64,000 nt of DNA from Chaetorhynchus papuensis (taxonomy: Eukaryota; Chordata; Aves; Passeriformes; Rhipiduridae), in assembly GCA_013396525.1 (NCBI GenBank), contig VWYX01000125.1:496001-560000 (forward strand), written 5' to 3'. Positions 54,358-64,000 of the stretch are shown here, piece by piece; the stretch's first letter is position 1, and every line of letters begins with the position of its first letter. The notes beneath the pieces are model-generated. The model did not search any database and was not told the DNA's origin. It saw only the letters and a list, made by a program, of their open reading frames with translations. The position numbers were made by a program, and so were the translations under genes.

Positions 54358-54394
54358 AAAAAAAAAATAAAAAGTAAAAAGTAAAAATAAAAAA
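54358..54394 (+). repeat. A-rich run just upstream of the exon's branch region
   Basis: AAAAAAAAAATAAAAAGTAA and onward, with imperfect AAAAGT/AAAAAT units. It ends about seven bases before the proposed branch adenosine, which is an unusual neighbour for a 3' splice site. Confidence 0.85.
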
Positions 54395-54396
54395 CT

Positions 54397-54439
54397 CTTA
54401 ATGGGAACCCTGGCACTGTCTGTCTTCTCTGTTCTGCAG
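54397..54439 (+). promoter_or_regulatory. KLHL29: 3' splice site (branch point, pyrimidine tract, acceptor) of the KLHL29 BTB exon
   Basis: The intron ends in a pyrimidine-rich stretch, CTGTCTGTCTTCTCTGTTC, then TGCAG with the AG at 54438-54439. A yTnAy-type match (TTAAT) puts a likely branch adenosine at 54401, 38 bases before the exon. An unusual A-rich run at 54358-54394 lies just upstream of the branch region. The acceptor assignment also restores the expected Glu-Met-Leu-Lys reading of KLHL29. The branch point is inferred from consensus only. Confidence 0.78.
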
Positions 54440-54578
54440 AAATGTTGAAGGAGTTGAACCAGCAACGCAGAGCGAAAGAGTTTACAGACCTGAAAATTAT
54501 TGTTGAAGGCAAAGAGTTTGAAGTCCACCAAAATGTTCTAGCTTCCTGCAGCTTGTATTTCAAGGACCTGATTAAAAG
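54440..54578 (+). CDS. KLHL29: KLHL29 internal coding exon, N-terminal part of BTB/POZ domain
   Basis: The exon encodes 45 complete codons plus a split codon at each end. It begins with AA, the last two bases of a codon whose first base lies in the previous exon (GAA, Glu, if that base is G). It then reads MLKELNQQRRAKEF, TDLKIIVEGKEFEV and HQNVLASCSLYFKDLIK, and ends with AG, the start of an Arg codon. This is the N-terminal third of a BTB domain: the F-x-D-L-x-I strand, the G-x-x-F-x-V-H hairpin and the N-V-L-A-x-x-S-x-Y-F helix. From memory it matches human KLHL29 almost residue for residue, with conservative changes (Val to Ile, Arg to Lys, Gln to Lys) plus one Ala to Glu. KLHL29 has a long N-terminus, then BTB, BACK and six Kelch repeats. 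By family analogy it is a substrate adaptor for a CUL3 ubiquitin ligase. The length is not a multiple of three, so skipping would shift the frame. The ATG at 54442 is an internal Met, not a claimed start. Confidence 0.95.
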
Positions 54579-54584
54579 GTTTGC
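54577..54584 (+). promoter_or_regulatory. KLHL29: 5' splice site (donor) of the KLHL29 BTB exon
   Basis: The exon ends AAAAG and the intron begins GTTTGC. The GT and the +5 G fit the consensus, but +3, +4 and +6 do not, so this is a weak-to-moderate donor. It falls where the protein reads Leu-Ile-Lys-Arg, the point where similarity to KLHL29 stops. If the intron were retained, the frame would reach a TAG at 54619-54621, 14 codons further on. Confidence 0.75.
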
Positions 54585-57500
54585 CTTCCTTCCAGCTGTG
54601 ATCTGCTCTGTTCTTTTGTAGGGCGCATTTGTGTCGCTTTTTTTTCCTCCCCTCTCTTGCAGGTTTATGAAGATTGAATCTCCTGTCACAGAGCCAGTAG
54701 CCATTCTTTCCACCTCCTCTGAATGTATTTCCAAACTGAGACTCAGATCCATTTGTTACACATCTGACTCGTACAGTGTAATTATTTCTGATGAGTAGAG
54801 GCTGGTTTTGGCCGAAGAAAGTGTTCCACCACTGAGAGATCTAAGATTTAAACTCCACTGCTAATGGTGATTCAGTCCACAACTAAAAACTGCTGCTGTC
54901 GATGTTTGCAAGGGACTCTGTCACACACGACAAAAGTCTGTGCTTCAGGCTGCAAAAAGCCATCAGCGTTCAGGAGAACGGTGCTGAGACATCGTGCAAA
55001 TAAAGCATTTGGAGTATTGTAATCCCTTCACCCTGAAATCTTTGTTACATGCTTTTGTGTGGCTTTTATGGGCAAAGCGATTGATATTTTTATTATTTGG
55101 GGACTCTTAAAAGAAGAAAAGAGAACCGATTAATTTCTCTAGAAAAGATGGGAAATAAGATGGTTTTCTGGTCAAAATGTAGCTAGGTCTGCATGTTGAA
55201 CTAACAGTAGCTTTTCCATACAAACACTCCAGCTTAGGGTAGGTACAGTATGTACATTTTCTAAACGTCATGTCTCCACCTTCGCATTTTCCCCCCTCTG
55301 TTTCTAGCTGATTGATTCTAAACAGTGCATGATAATCCTTTTTTTTCCATTACATTGATTTTTCAATTTGTATGCTTGATATACTTGCATAGGAATAAAT
55401 TGGTACTCTTGTATTATTAGTAAGTTAGAGTAGCAAGTAGGGAGAAAAAAAAAACACGAGGATAACTTTCATTTTTCTCTCAATCATCAGCAAATTAATG
55501 CAGCTGCTGATTTTGCCTTGCAGTATTTTCCTGAGCAGACTGAGCCCGGACTGTGCTAAAAAATGGGATTAAAGAAATTTTGCTTGCTTCAAATCCTGTA
55601 TTTAAATTTTGCCAACTAACACAATAGTGACTGTATTTTATTTCAGGATGGCATATTGGCTGGTATCTCCTTTCAGTGTATTGTGTCCTTTTGCACAAAG
55701 CTGGTTCTGTAATTATGGATATATATTACATTTCTATGATATAACTGTACTGACTGCCTTATCAATTATTCATAAAAAATATGTTGGCCTAGGAAGCATG
55801 TCTTTTCCCCTCTGTAAATCTAATGATTGCTAGCAGTAGCTATGCCAGATCTCTCCTGTCCTTTCTCTTCTGTCTGCTCATTATTATTTAATTGTTAAGG
55901 CTACAGTATATGCTTTTCAGGGTGATATAGAATAGAGTCTACAGGAGAAGAAAAATCTTAGAACCCACTTACAGAAATCAAATCACTGACTGTCCAAAGA
56001 CTGTCATTTGGATTTTGCTGTGAAGACATCTGCTTGTGTGCAGAAGTCACCAGGTAGCATCTATTTCTAGAAGCACACTGACGAATCTTGCTGCTTTATT
56101 ATTTAGTTATCAAATGCAGATATACTTTAGGTTGAGCACTGCTCTGCTATGAACTTAGTTAAACCAATTCTAAAAATTAAAACCCTAGGTTTTGTGAAAG
56201 AAAAAGCCTAGATTTCAGCAAGTATTGTCTTTCAGCTGCCCACATAAGCCTTGAATGCATTACAAGAAAAAAAACAGTGCAAGGTTTATCCTGTTTGCTA
56301 AACTCACCACTTTTTGCCTTCTTTCACATCATCAGCAGCAATAAATATTCCAGAGGTCGATTTGTGTCCACCATCAGGTCTCTCCATCCCAGTTGTCTTC
56401 CATATATAACCTCAATTGCACACATGTAACCTTGATGGAGGCTAATGGAGTTGCACAGGTGTATCCAAGGCAAAAATACCTTTATTACTGATGATGATGC
56501 TTGAATAAGAAAAAATTCAGCTTGATGTCAAGTTGAGTTTGCAAAACTGTCAGGAGAGAAAAATAAATATTCACCTGTAAACTGAGCAAATGTGTCTTTG
56601 CAAAACAATAAACTCAGGGCTATGGGGTGGAATTTCTAAAGACTTGCTTTGTGTAGGATACTTGCAGTGTAAAGCCTTGTCCTTTCTCAAACGCCGTGAA
56701 AGTCAAGGCCTCAAGTTGCAAGAGGCACTCAATTTTTTGTGGGATCATGCCCTTAATAATACAGAATCATTATAGTTCATAGAGTTAGAATGTTTATAGA
56801 TACAATACATCTAGAATCCTCTGTGATATTTGTTAGCAGCTCCTTTGAGACAGCACTTAAAGCTTTATGTGATTTATATTGTACTCCTTGTGTTGTTATA
56901 GAAATCAAAACAAGAAATGACAGTTTTTCTTAAGAACAAAAGAGCTCTCTTTATACTAAATATAATAGAAAGGCCATTTCAATCAGTGCAAGCCAGGGTT
57001 AAACCCTAGTGTCATTCCAACCAAAGGCACCGATGTGCCACCAGAAACATCAATAAGAAGATCTATTCATGAAGGTGCTATGTACATCTATCGAAACATG
57101 CAGAAATAGAATCTTTCAGAGTATTTACTTCGGCTTATTATTTGCCACAGGCTGGTTATTATTAACCTCATATTCTGCCATTGATTCCACTGTGTGTTCA
57201 AGTTGGTATCTGATGGTAGAATAGCAAGTAGTGTCTCAAAAGAATAAAAGAGAAATGTTCAAAATCAAATAAGATCAATTATTTTCTTCTCAAAATAAAG
57301 CCAAAATACAGATAAAAAACATAATAGGACTAGAGTTATTGCTCATCTTGAGGAAGGCTATTTGATGAGAATTATTCATAGCAGGGAAGAAAATATGTTG
57401 TTTTTATTGCACTGATAAAAAGATGATAAGCAGGTTTGATTGTCCAAAACAATTCTAAAGTTCTTTAGTAAACAAATTTGGTAATGAGAGTGCACTTTGA

Positions 57501-58790
57501 AACCCATTCAGTTTCTCAGAAAATGGCTAATCCTGTGCTGAGCATTCTGCTCCTCATCCACAAAATTCTTCATTCCATGTGTTTTATCTTTCAAATATAT
57601 GAGCCCTTTTGAGCTTGGGTTAGTCCAGTCCTGAGCCTGAGCTCAGCACCATACCAGGCACCCATTTTGGAAACAGGTTATCCCTGTCAGAAGCTGCACA
57701 GCACTCAAGCCTAAGCCAGGACTTGGTGTTCATCTCCCTTCCAACAGTAACTGACCATGGAAAAAAACCTCAGCCCTTTTCAGTGCAAAATCACTGAAAA
57801 GGATTGGGTGTATTAGGAACAGCAGGCGTGAAATGTTCCTGATCCCTGCTCCACATGACTGTGCCCATGAAGGGAGGAAGGCGAGATTCAGGGGAAGGGT
57901 GGGGATCCATACAGGATTACTGCAATATAAGGCTTCAGGAGAACATGGATGATAAACAGCAGCTGGATTGGGGCTCTGTTTCCCTAAAGGTCATCTTAGG
58001 GATTTTGGGTGCACCGCCAATCACGTTGACTCCAGCTTGCTCGATTTTGCTACTTACGGAATCAGCCATTTCAAAACGAGGGCTTAATTTATGGTACAGA
58101 CAATGAAGGGAAGAACCTTGAAGGCTTTCTGAAGGATCTTTTTCTCCTAATTCAGGTTCCTATATGCTGGCATAGGTTGGCATCTAAGACAGGTGGGTCC
58201 AGCCTCACCTTCTCGGCTGTTGCTACAGTCTGCAGAGAGAGAGACAGACCTGTCCAAGCGGCAGCTCCTGTCCCCACAAAATAGGTGTCTAAGAGTTGAG
58301 GTGAAGGAGAAGGCCATCCCCCTTTACTATAAAAGAGAGGGTGATTTCATAGACAGTGAACTTAAGATGGGTGTTCCATTGCCTCCCTCAGGAGTCCAGC
58401 CTAAGCTGGCTGTCTAGACTTCTCTGCAGTTGGAAGGAAAGGTGGGAATGTCTGCAGGACGATACAACCCACCTTACGATAGATAGTGTGAATTGCCTTC
58501 TGGAAGTGCAATTTTTCATAACCTAGAGAGGAAGACCAGTCACCCAACCTGAACCATAGTTGACTAAAAGGACATGAATGATTTCTTATGGAAACCAGTG
58601 TTTTTCTTAATGGCACATACTTATGCTTATATGTGTACACAGAAAAAAAGAGAGATCCAGATCCATCAAACACTCATCTCCAAAATGTGCCTCTTACAGA
58701 GCACAGATTTTCTTATTTAAAACATTCTTGGTTTGGGGGAGGAAAGAAATGAGCTCTGTTTTTGTATCTGCCCTAGAAGAAATGGTGGAA

Positions 58791-58821
58791 GGTGGGTGGG
58801 TGTGTGGTGTGTGGTGTGTGT
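58791..58821 (+). repeat. GT-rich low-complexity run
   Basis: GGTGGGTGGGTGTGTGGTG and onward: short GGTGTGT-type units. Only two G3 runs occur, so it does not meet the standard G-quadruplex rule. Confidence 0.85.
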
Positions 58822-59064
58822 TCTGGGAGGAAGGAAGGAATGGAAAATCTCATGAAGAGCCATCTTTTTTATTCCCAGCTGTATTTGGGATAGACAAATG
58901 CAGCTGCTGAATAAATGGAATTTCTGATATTTCTGTAGCAAAGAAATGTTTCACCAGAACATTTTAATTTGCTGCTTTCTTCTTCTTAACCCAGAGTACT
59001 GGAATCTCTACCAAATATTACATTATTAAAAGGGAGTATTTGACATAAAAGTCTCTTCTTGGCC

Positions 59065-59093
59065 AAAATGCTTGCTTTTATAAGCAAGCTTTT
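59065..59093. repeat. Hairpin: perfect 8-bp arms extended to 12 with a bulge
   Basis: GCTTGCTT (59070-59077), loop TTAT, AAGCAAGC (59082-59089). If T59069 is bulged out, AAAA (59065-59068) pairs with TTTT (59090-59093), giving twelve pairs in 29 nt. Confidence 0.9.
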
Positions 59094-60954
59094 ACAAGGA
59101 GACTTCTCTCTGGTCATTTACTAAAGATACACAGATCTTGTCCTACAAGCTTTATCTTTTCAAGATTAGATTTTAATGATGCTTTCGAATCTTTAAGTCA
59201 TCTTGGATGCCTGATTCCACTGGCACAGAGCAGTAAGTCACATGTACAAAGAGATTCTGTCACAAGAAGTATTTTAGATGCACTGTAATCTGGCTGTGCT
59301 ATGTTCATCCTTCTTTTCCTGCAAAGCAGAGCAAGTGACTTCATGGCCAAATTGCTTTTCCACAATACCTTGCCTTTTTTTTCAAGTCTTCAGGTTTTTG
59401 GTTTGATTTGGTTTTTTTTTTCTAGAGTGGGGCTGTGTATACACTCTGAGGGCTTGAAGGCAGGACAGGACAAGTAAAGCATTTAGGGTGAGAAGACCAA
59501 ATTCCTCTTGCTTTACACCTACGCAGAAGACGAAGATGTCATTCTGCGTTTTACACCACTGTGTGGAAAGGGAGCATTTGGATGCACAACAGAGAAACCT
59601 GCCACTATCCATCTGAAACAGCCTGACAAAACTGCAAAAGCGTTTAGGTGTCTGGAAAACAGACTGTCTGGTTTGTGTTTACGTTCTAAAAAGCCCAAAA
59701 TGAGAAATAGCAGATGAAAGAAAACTCTACTCTTGGTGACCCCTTCATGTTTTCCTGCTTATTAAGAATCCTGCTTTTAACTCTGCGAGAGGAGCAGGCA
59801 ACATTTCCACATCTGCATACTTCAGCTCCATTGTAGAACAGAATGAATGTGGAAACAAGCTATAATGTGTAGCTGAAAACAGAGAAATAGGGAGTGAAAG
59901 ATACGATGTTTGTTTCAGGTGCCAGCAGAGCTACATTGTGCCTAGAGAGAGAGCGCCAGGGGTTTCTGTGAAACCATTTAAACCCTGAGAACAGGAGGTT
60001 GCCTGGGAGTGTAAAATATCCTTCACCCTTTACTGCCAGAGGACAGGTGTAAATTGTGCTGTGGACAAGGTTTTTCTCTTAAACGAGGCAGTGATAATTG
60101 CTGCATGTTGGGCACCAAATCTTGGCACAGGACACAGCTCCCTGCTCTCGGTGGCCCATTTCTGTGAGCACTGCACTCGCTCTGCCTGCCCAGGCAGCCG
60201 TCCACCCGCCCCTTGGAGCTCCCTGCTGGGCTTCAAATTTCGCAGCTGCCAGAACTTGGAAAACATGTTTTCATCAAGCAAAAATGTATGGTCTTCTACA
60301 TAAATGAATGGCAGCTTACAAATATTCAGTGGTGTTCTGCGCTGCCACAAAACCCACCGCAGGTGTCACAGCCCGGCTGTTTCCAGCCCCGCAAGCGTGG
60401 CTCTGGATTAGGAGGGTCAGTGGCTTGGGCTGGATGCCGCTCTGAAAGGAGGGGCAGGGCAATGTGCCCTACTCTGAAGACAAACCCTGGCAAGGAGGAC
60501 AGAAGGGCTCCTTCTCAAGCCTCGAGGTGCAGCACAGAAATTAAGCTGCTGCCCTGTAATGGCAGCAGTTCACAGAGGCACCAAGCAGATCCCTGAACGT
60601 CTCACTCCTCTCTCTCATTGACAGCATCTCTGTTTACTGTAGCTGGGGCTTCTTGCTCCTGTAATTTCTAGACTCAACCCCAAATTCTGCAAATCTTACC
60701 CAAGGAATGACAGACTAATCACCTCTCTTGCTCCAACTGTACCCATGCAAGCCATGCAGCTGTCATGCAACATCTCATGAACTGCTGGTGCAGGTGACCT
60801 GCCTGTATTTACTTACATCTCACAGCCCTGCCTAGGCTTAACTCTGTTAAATTTAGGGATGAAAGGGAACAGTTACCTAACAAGGTGCAGTTCAAGATAA
60901 ACGAATCAAAAACAACAGAGAAAAACCTTCCACGGCATAGAAATGGGAGCCATG

Positions 60955-60988
60955 TTCTTGAAAACTGTCATTTCTTGAAAACTGTCAT
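60955..60988 (+). repeat. Perfect tandem duplication of a 17-bp unit
   Basis: TTCTTGAAAACTGTCAT is repeated twice with no gap and no mismatch, which implies a recent slippage or duplication event. Confidence 0.95.
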
Positions 60989-63900
60989 TTTTGGGCCAGT
61001 TCCAAAAGCCAGTCTTGCCTTAAAACAAGGGTAATCAAATCTCCAACTCCAACTTGCTTGTAGGGATCCTACTTGCTCCAGGGATCAGTAGTTCACTCCT
61101 TTCATTTATATCATCAAGGATTAGCCATTTCTGGATTGGGATAATGAATTTGAATTAATATGACCAGGTTATGATCATATCTGATCACAGTGTCCTCTTT
61201 TTGCTTGCACAGTGCTGAGCTTTGGTGTCTGAAATACTCAGAACAGTTCTCTGCAGTGGGAGTGGGCACTGATGGGGTGAAAAGAGCCACGTGCCCTCTC
61301 CTGCCTATACTATGGCCATAGCTGATGTGCTGTCGTGCCTTTCACTGATGTCTCTGAATCTATAAATACTGTAGAAAAGCACTAGCAACACCCTGTAGCT
61401 GAAGGAGAAAGAACCAGTGCCTGACAGAATTAATTCTAATTACTGAAATGCTGATTGGGATCTTTGGGCACTGCCATAATCATAGTAGTAGTAATAAATA
61501 ATAATCGAGGTTATCATTATTTTATTATTGTTTTCCCTCTAGACATTGCAATGATGAGAAAGAGTCTTGGATAGACTACCTAGATAATTACTTGTATAAA
61601 TTTCACCACATTCCTAAGAAATAGATTTATTAGCTGCATGCCAGCTCTGTGCTAAGCTGGTTTTTGATGGTGTAATAAATATCATTAAAAGAAATCAGAT
61701 AGGAGCTGGGTAAGGGTTTGAGCTTTAAGTTTGATGAGAATAAATTTTTTATTCTGTCAACTTACTTTTAATCTTCCTTCCTATATAATCCCCCAGAACC
61801 TGCTTGCATCTTTTATTTACCTTTAACAAACAGTAGCTCTCACCCAGGTTGTTTTGCCACTGAATTAGGCTGCCAGAGATACTTGCAAACAAGTTAGATC
61901 CCACACTGTTAATAAGTTGGCCCAGTTTTTTTGCTTCTCCACTAGTACCTTACAAGATGCAGTTTATTCTCAGTCCCTAGCAAAAGTCTTGGTCATGATA
62001 CACTGTTCTTCCAAGGGCACTTGCTATTCACTTCTTCATTCACTTGCCAGTCGTTTAAGCCAGCATCTTCAAACTCGTCATCTTCTTTCTTAAATCTCAG
62101 CAGGGAGCCAGATTTGTGCCTCTGACTGTGATCTCCGACACCGTAGCGTTACAGGCTGCTGCTGATCCCGCCTTTAGAAATGGTCCTGGCTGAGCATTTA
62201 GATTGTGTTCCACCAGTGAATGGCATTAAGGGTATATAGGAAACGTGGCTCTTTGTTTGCTTCATTTTATTCTGGCCATGTTGTCCGTGAACAAAAGCGT
62301 TTGCTCTTAATCCCATTGCTCGTCTTGGTTTGTAATGATCATTTCTGTGATGGTGAATTAGCAGGAGCTGCTGGTGCGTGCCCGAGCTCACAGCCATTAA
62401 TTTTCCTGATTTTCTTCTGATAGAGCAGGTGCAAACCGGCAGCATTTGACCCTAATAAGTTACACTAGTCTTGCCAGATTTTGTTTGCCTGGAACAAGGA
62501 ACATTATTTGTATCAACATCCTGATAAAAAGTGGGCAAATAGATTTGTTGGTCAGGTAAATTTTCCTGATGAATTTGCAAGTCTGTGTTTAAACAATGTA
62601 ATTTATTTAATCTTGTGATTTTACTAGTTCTTTATTATAATCATACAATAGCACCAATACAGTACATGTTTTCTTCTCTCATGAGACAGATGGATAGTGA
62701 CTGAGGCTCAAAGATAATGTTTATCTACAAGATAGAATAACGAAGGCAGAGATTTGCAAGTTAATACATTTTGAGCTGATAAAACAATTCCAAAGGAGAA
62801 GCAATGCAGGGTTGTAATTTATTTTTTTTTAAATCCTGTTTAATAAAACATTCAGTGCCTTATGACATACGTATTGCAATGATGTTGCTCCATAAATGTC
62901 CCTTCCTGTCATCATTTACATGATTGATTACCTTGAAGCTGCATAAACTTGTATAACTCAGTAAATAAGCTATTACCTCAGTATGCACGTGTTTCTTGGT
63001 GCGTGTCGTGGAAATATGTGTTGTATGTTTGGGCATCTATGCTTTTATATCTCATGAACATGTAATTACGATAAATGAAGATATTCAGTATGAAATACGA
63101 CTTTCCATGTAGAGTGCTGTGTCTGATCTGTACCTAGCTGAAGGTTGGCTATAATTTATCAAAGTTTCTTTTTTGCTTCTCCCAAGATACATAGATATAT
63201 GGGTTTTGAACCATTAATGACTCTGAAGACCATAAAAAGTCAAATAGTGGACTGTTAAGATGCAGCATCATTGCACTCTCTTCTTGGCCTGGAGTTTCAG
63301 TGCTTTAAGGATTAAAGTAAAAAGTTAAAGTTCCACAATAAACAAGATGTTCAGTCTAAATTGTGTTGACTTGAACAGCAGTTTCTAATGAGCACGCAGC
63401 TAACAGACTCTTAAGCCTCATGAGAAGCTGTCTACCCCAGTCTGGAGTCCTTTCTTTGGTAATCAAAATAATTTGACAGAGATAAAAAGAAGTAGCTTTT
63501 CTTCAGTTAAGTGCTTCATCTTACATGAAAATCTTGGATTTCCTGTTTTCTGGAGTCCTAAATACTGTCCAGGGAACAAAGCAATTTAATTTGATTTTTT
63601 TTTTTATTATCCTGTCTATCTTGGTAGAAAATATATTGCTCTCTTATAATGGGAACACAATTACTGTAGGGTAAACATTTATATTCCTAATTATGAAAAC
63701 AAGCCAGCAAGATCAGCATGTTGAGCTGATAGGGCAAATCCTGGGAGGGCATTGGGGTGGAGAAGCCAAAAGGCATCTGGGTGACGGGACAGGCCATTGC
63801 TTTGGTCCATGCAGGGAGGGACCAGCCCCAAAACAGGGGCTTCAGCTTCCTCAGTCCAGGGTGGAGCTGGAGATCCTGCCTGCTGCTAGCAATCCTGCAG

Positions 63901-64000
63901 CCTCCCATCAGCTCAAACACGTGCTTTTAGTGGATGAGGTTCAGATCCCTCAGTTGTGTGAGACCCTGAGCCATAAATAGTCAAAGGCAACAATTTTTTT

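Larger units (their letters stand above)
48517..54396. other. Intronic block leading to the KLHL29 exon
   Basis: AT-rich intron interrupted by the pentanucleotide repeat and assembly gap at 51.5-51.9 kb. I recognise no other repeat family. The last kilobase has long T-rich runs (for example 54243-54267) followed by the A-rich run at 54358-54394. The open frames seen across the N run are artefacts of the gap. Confidence 0.55.
1..54439 (+). other. KLHL29: Partial KLHL29 intron upstream of the BTB exon (at least 54.4 kb)
   Basis: I infer this to be a single intron, because no earlier KLHL29 exon is visible. I looked for the segment that precedes the BTB domain (a Gly-Lys-Tyr-Glu-Phe-type sequence) and for a proline-rich N-terminal region, and saw neither. 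The block is AT-rich, has frequent stops in all frames and carries scattered CR1 pieces. A small exon, an alternative first exon or a nested non-coding RNA could be missed by eye. Confidence 0.7.
54579..64000 (+). other. KLHL29: Partial KLHL29 intron downstream of the BTB exon (at least 9.4 kb)
   Basis: The next KLHL29 exon should carry the rest of the BTB domain (a Leu-rich stretch ending in a Phe-Val-Tyr-Thr-Gly motif). I do not see that motif on the + strand before the window ends. The block holds AT-rich intron with GC-richer patches at 60.1-60.6 kb and 62.0-62.45 kb, one good hairpin (59065-59093), a 17-bp tandem duplication and a GT-rich run. I recognise no interspersed repeat here apart from a very doubtful CR1-like stretch near 56.76 kb. 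Confidence 0.75.

Noticed and set aside
54354..54752. Minus-strand open frame of 132 codons overlapping the KLHL29 exon
   Set aside because: It is the antisense shadow of the exon and of flanking low-complexity sequence. The + strand reading matches a known protein with proper splice sites.
56762..56800. ACAGAATCATTATAGTTCAT-like stretch as a minus-strand CR1 3' end
   Set aside because: It has only a loose resemblance to the CR1 tail units, and the diagnostic GGTTTGGGTTGGAAGGGACC-type segment is missing.
1..64000. A novel multi-gene, defence or mobile system
   Set aside because: The sequence is vertebrate intron with one exon of a known gene. No clustered coding genes, integrase-like frames, array repeats or terminal-repeat-bounded elements were found.

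Overview
The window looks like a piece of sauropsid nuclear genome, most likely avian. It is AT-rich, CpG-poor and almost entirely non-coding. The only interspersed repeats I recognise are short pieces of the CR1 LINE family, carrying the 3' tail (an 8-bp repeat of the ATTCTRTG type) typical of birds and other reptiles. I see no Alu, B1/B2 or L1 sequence. There are no bacterial operons, phage genes or CRISPR arrays.

One coding segment can be supported: a 139-bp internal exon at 54440-54578 on the + strand. It encodes the start of a BTB/POZ domain that I recognise as KLHL29 (Kelch-like family member 29, a presumed CUL3 ubiquitin-ligase adaptor). It has an AG acceptor with a pyrimidine tract, a GT donor, and split codons at both ends. 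The rest of the window reads as its two flanking introns: at least 54.4 kb upstream and at least 9.4 kb downstream. I found no other KLHL29 exon on either side, so the gene extends beyond both edges.

Layout. 1-8.7 kb: plain intron. 8.7-15.1 kb: three short CR1 3' ends on the + strand. 15-37 kb: plain intron with several perfect inverted repeats, a G-quadruplex motif, and AT-rich blocks that look like conserved enhancers. 37.1-37.4 kb: the longest CR1 copy, on the minus strand. 42.97-43.02 kb: a compound TA/TG/GA microsatellite. 43.8-43.97 kb: a small CpG cluster. 48.3-48.5 kb: a CR1 copy with a readable relic of its ORF2 C-terminus. 51.5-51.9 kb: a TCCTC pentanucleotide repeat running into a 380-base run of N. 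54.4-54.6 kb: the exon. 54.6-64 kb: intron with a hairpin, a 17-bp tandem duplication and GC-richer patches.

Many open frames of 60-170 codons occur on both strands. Apart from the exon and the CR1 relic, none shows a recognisable domain or any family I know, and I treat them as chance. I found no new multi-gene system. The observations most worth checking are structural: a 64-bp nested inverted repeat, a perfect palindrome carrying two CACGTG boxes, a phase-compatible candidate cassette exon, and several candidate regulatory blocks.
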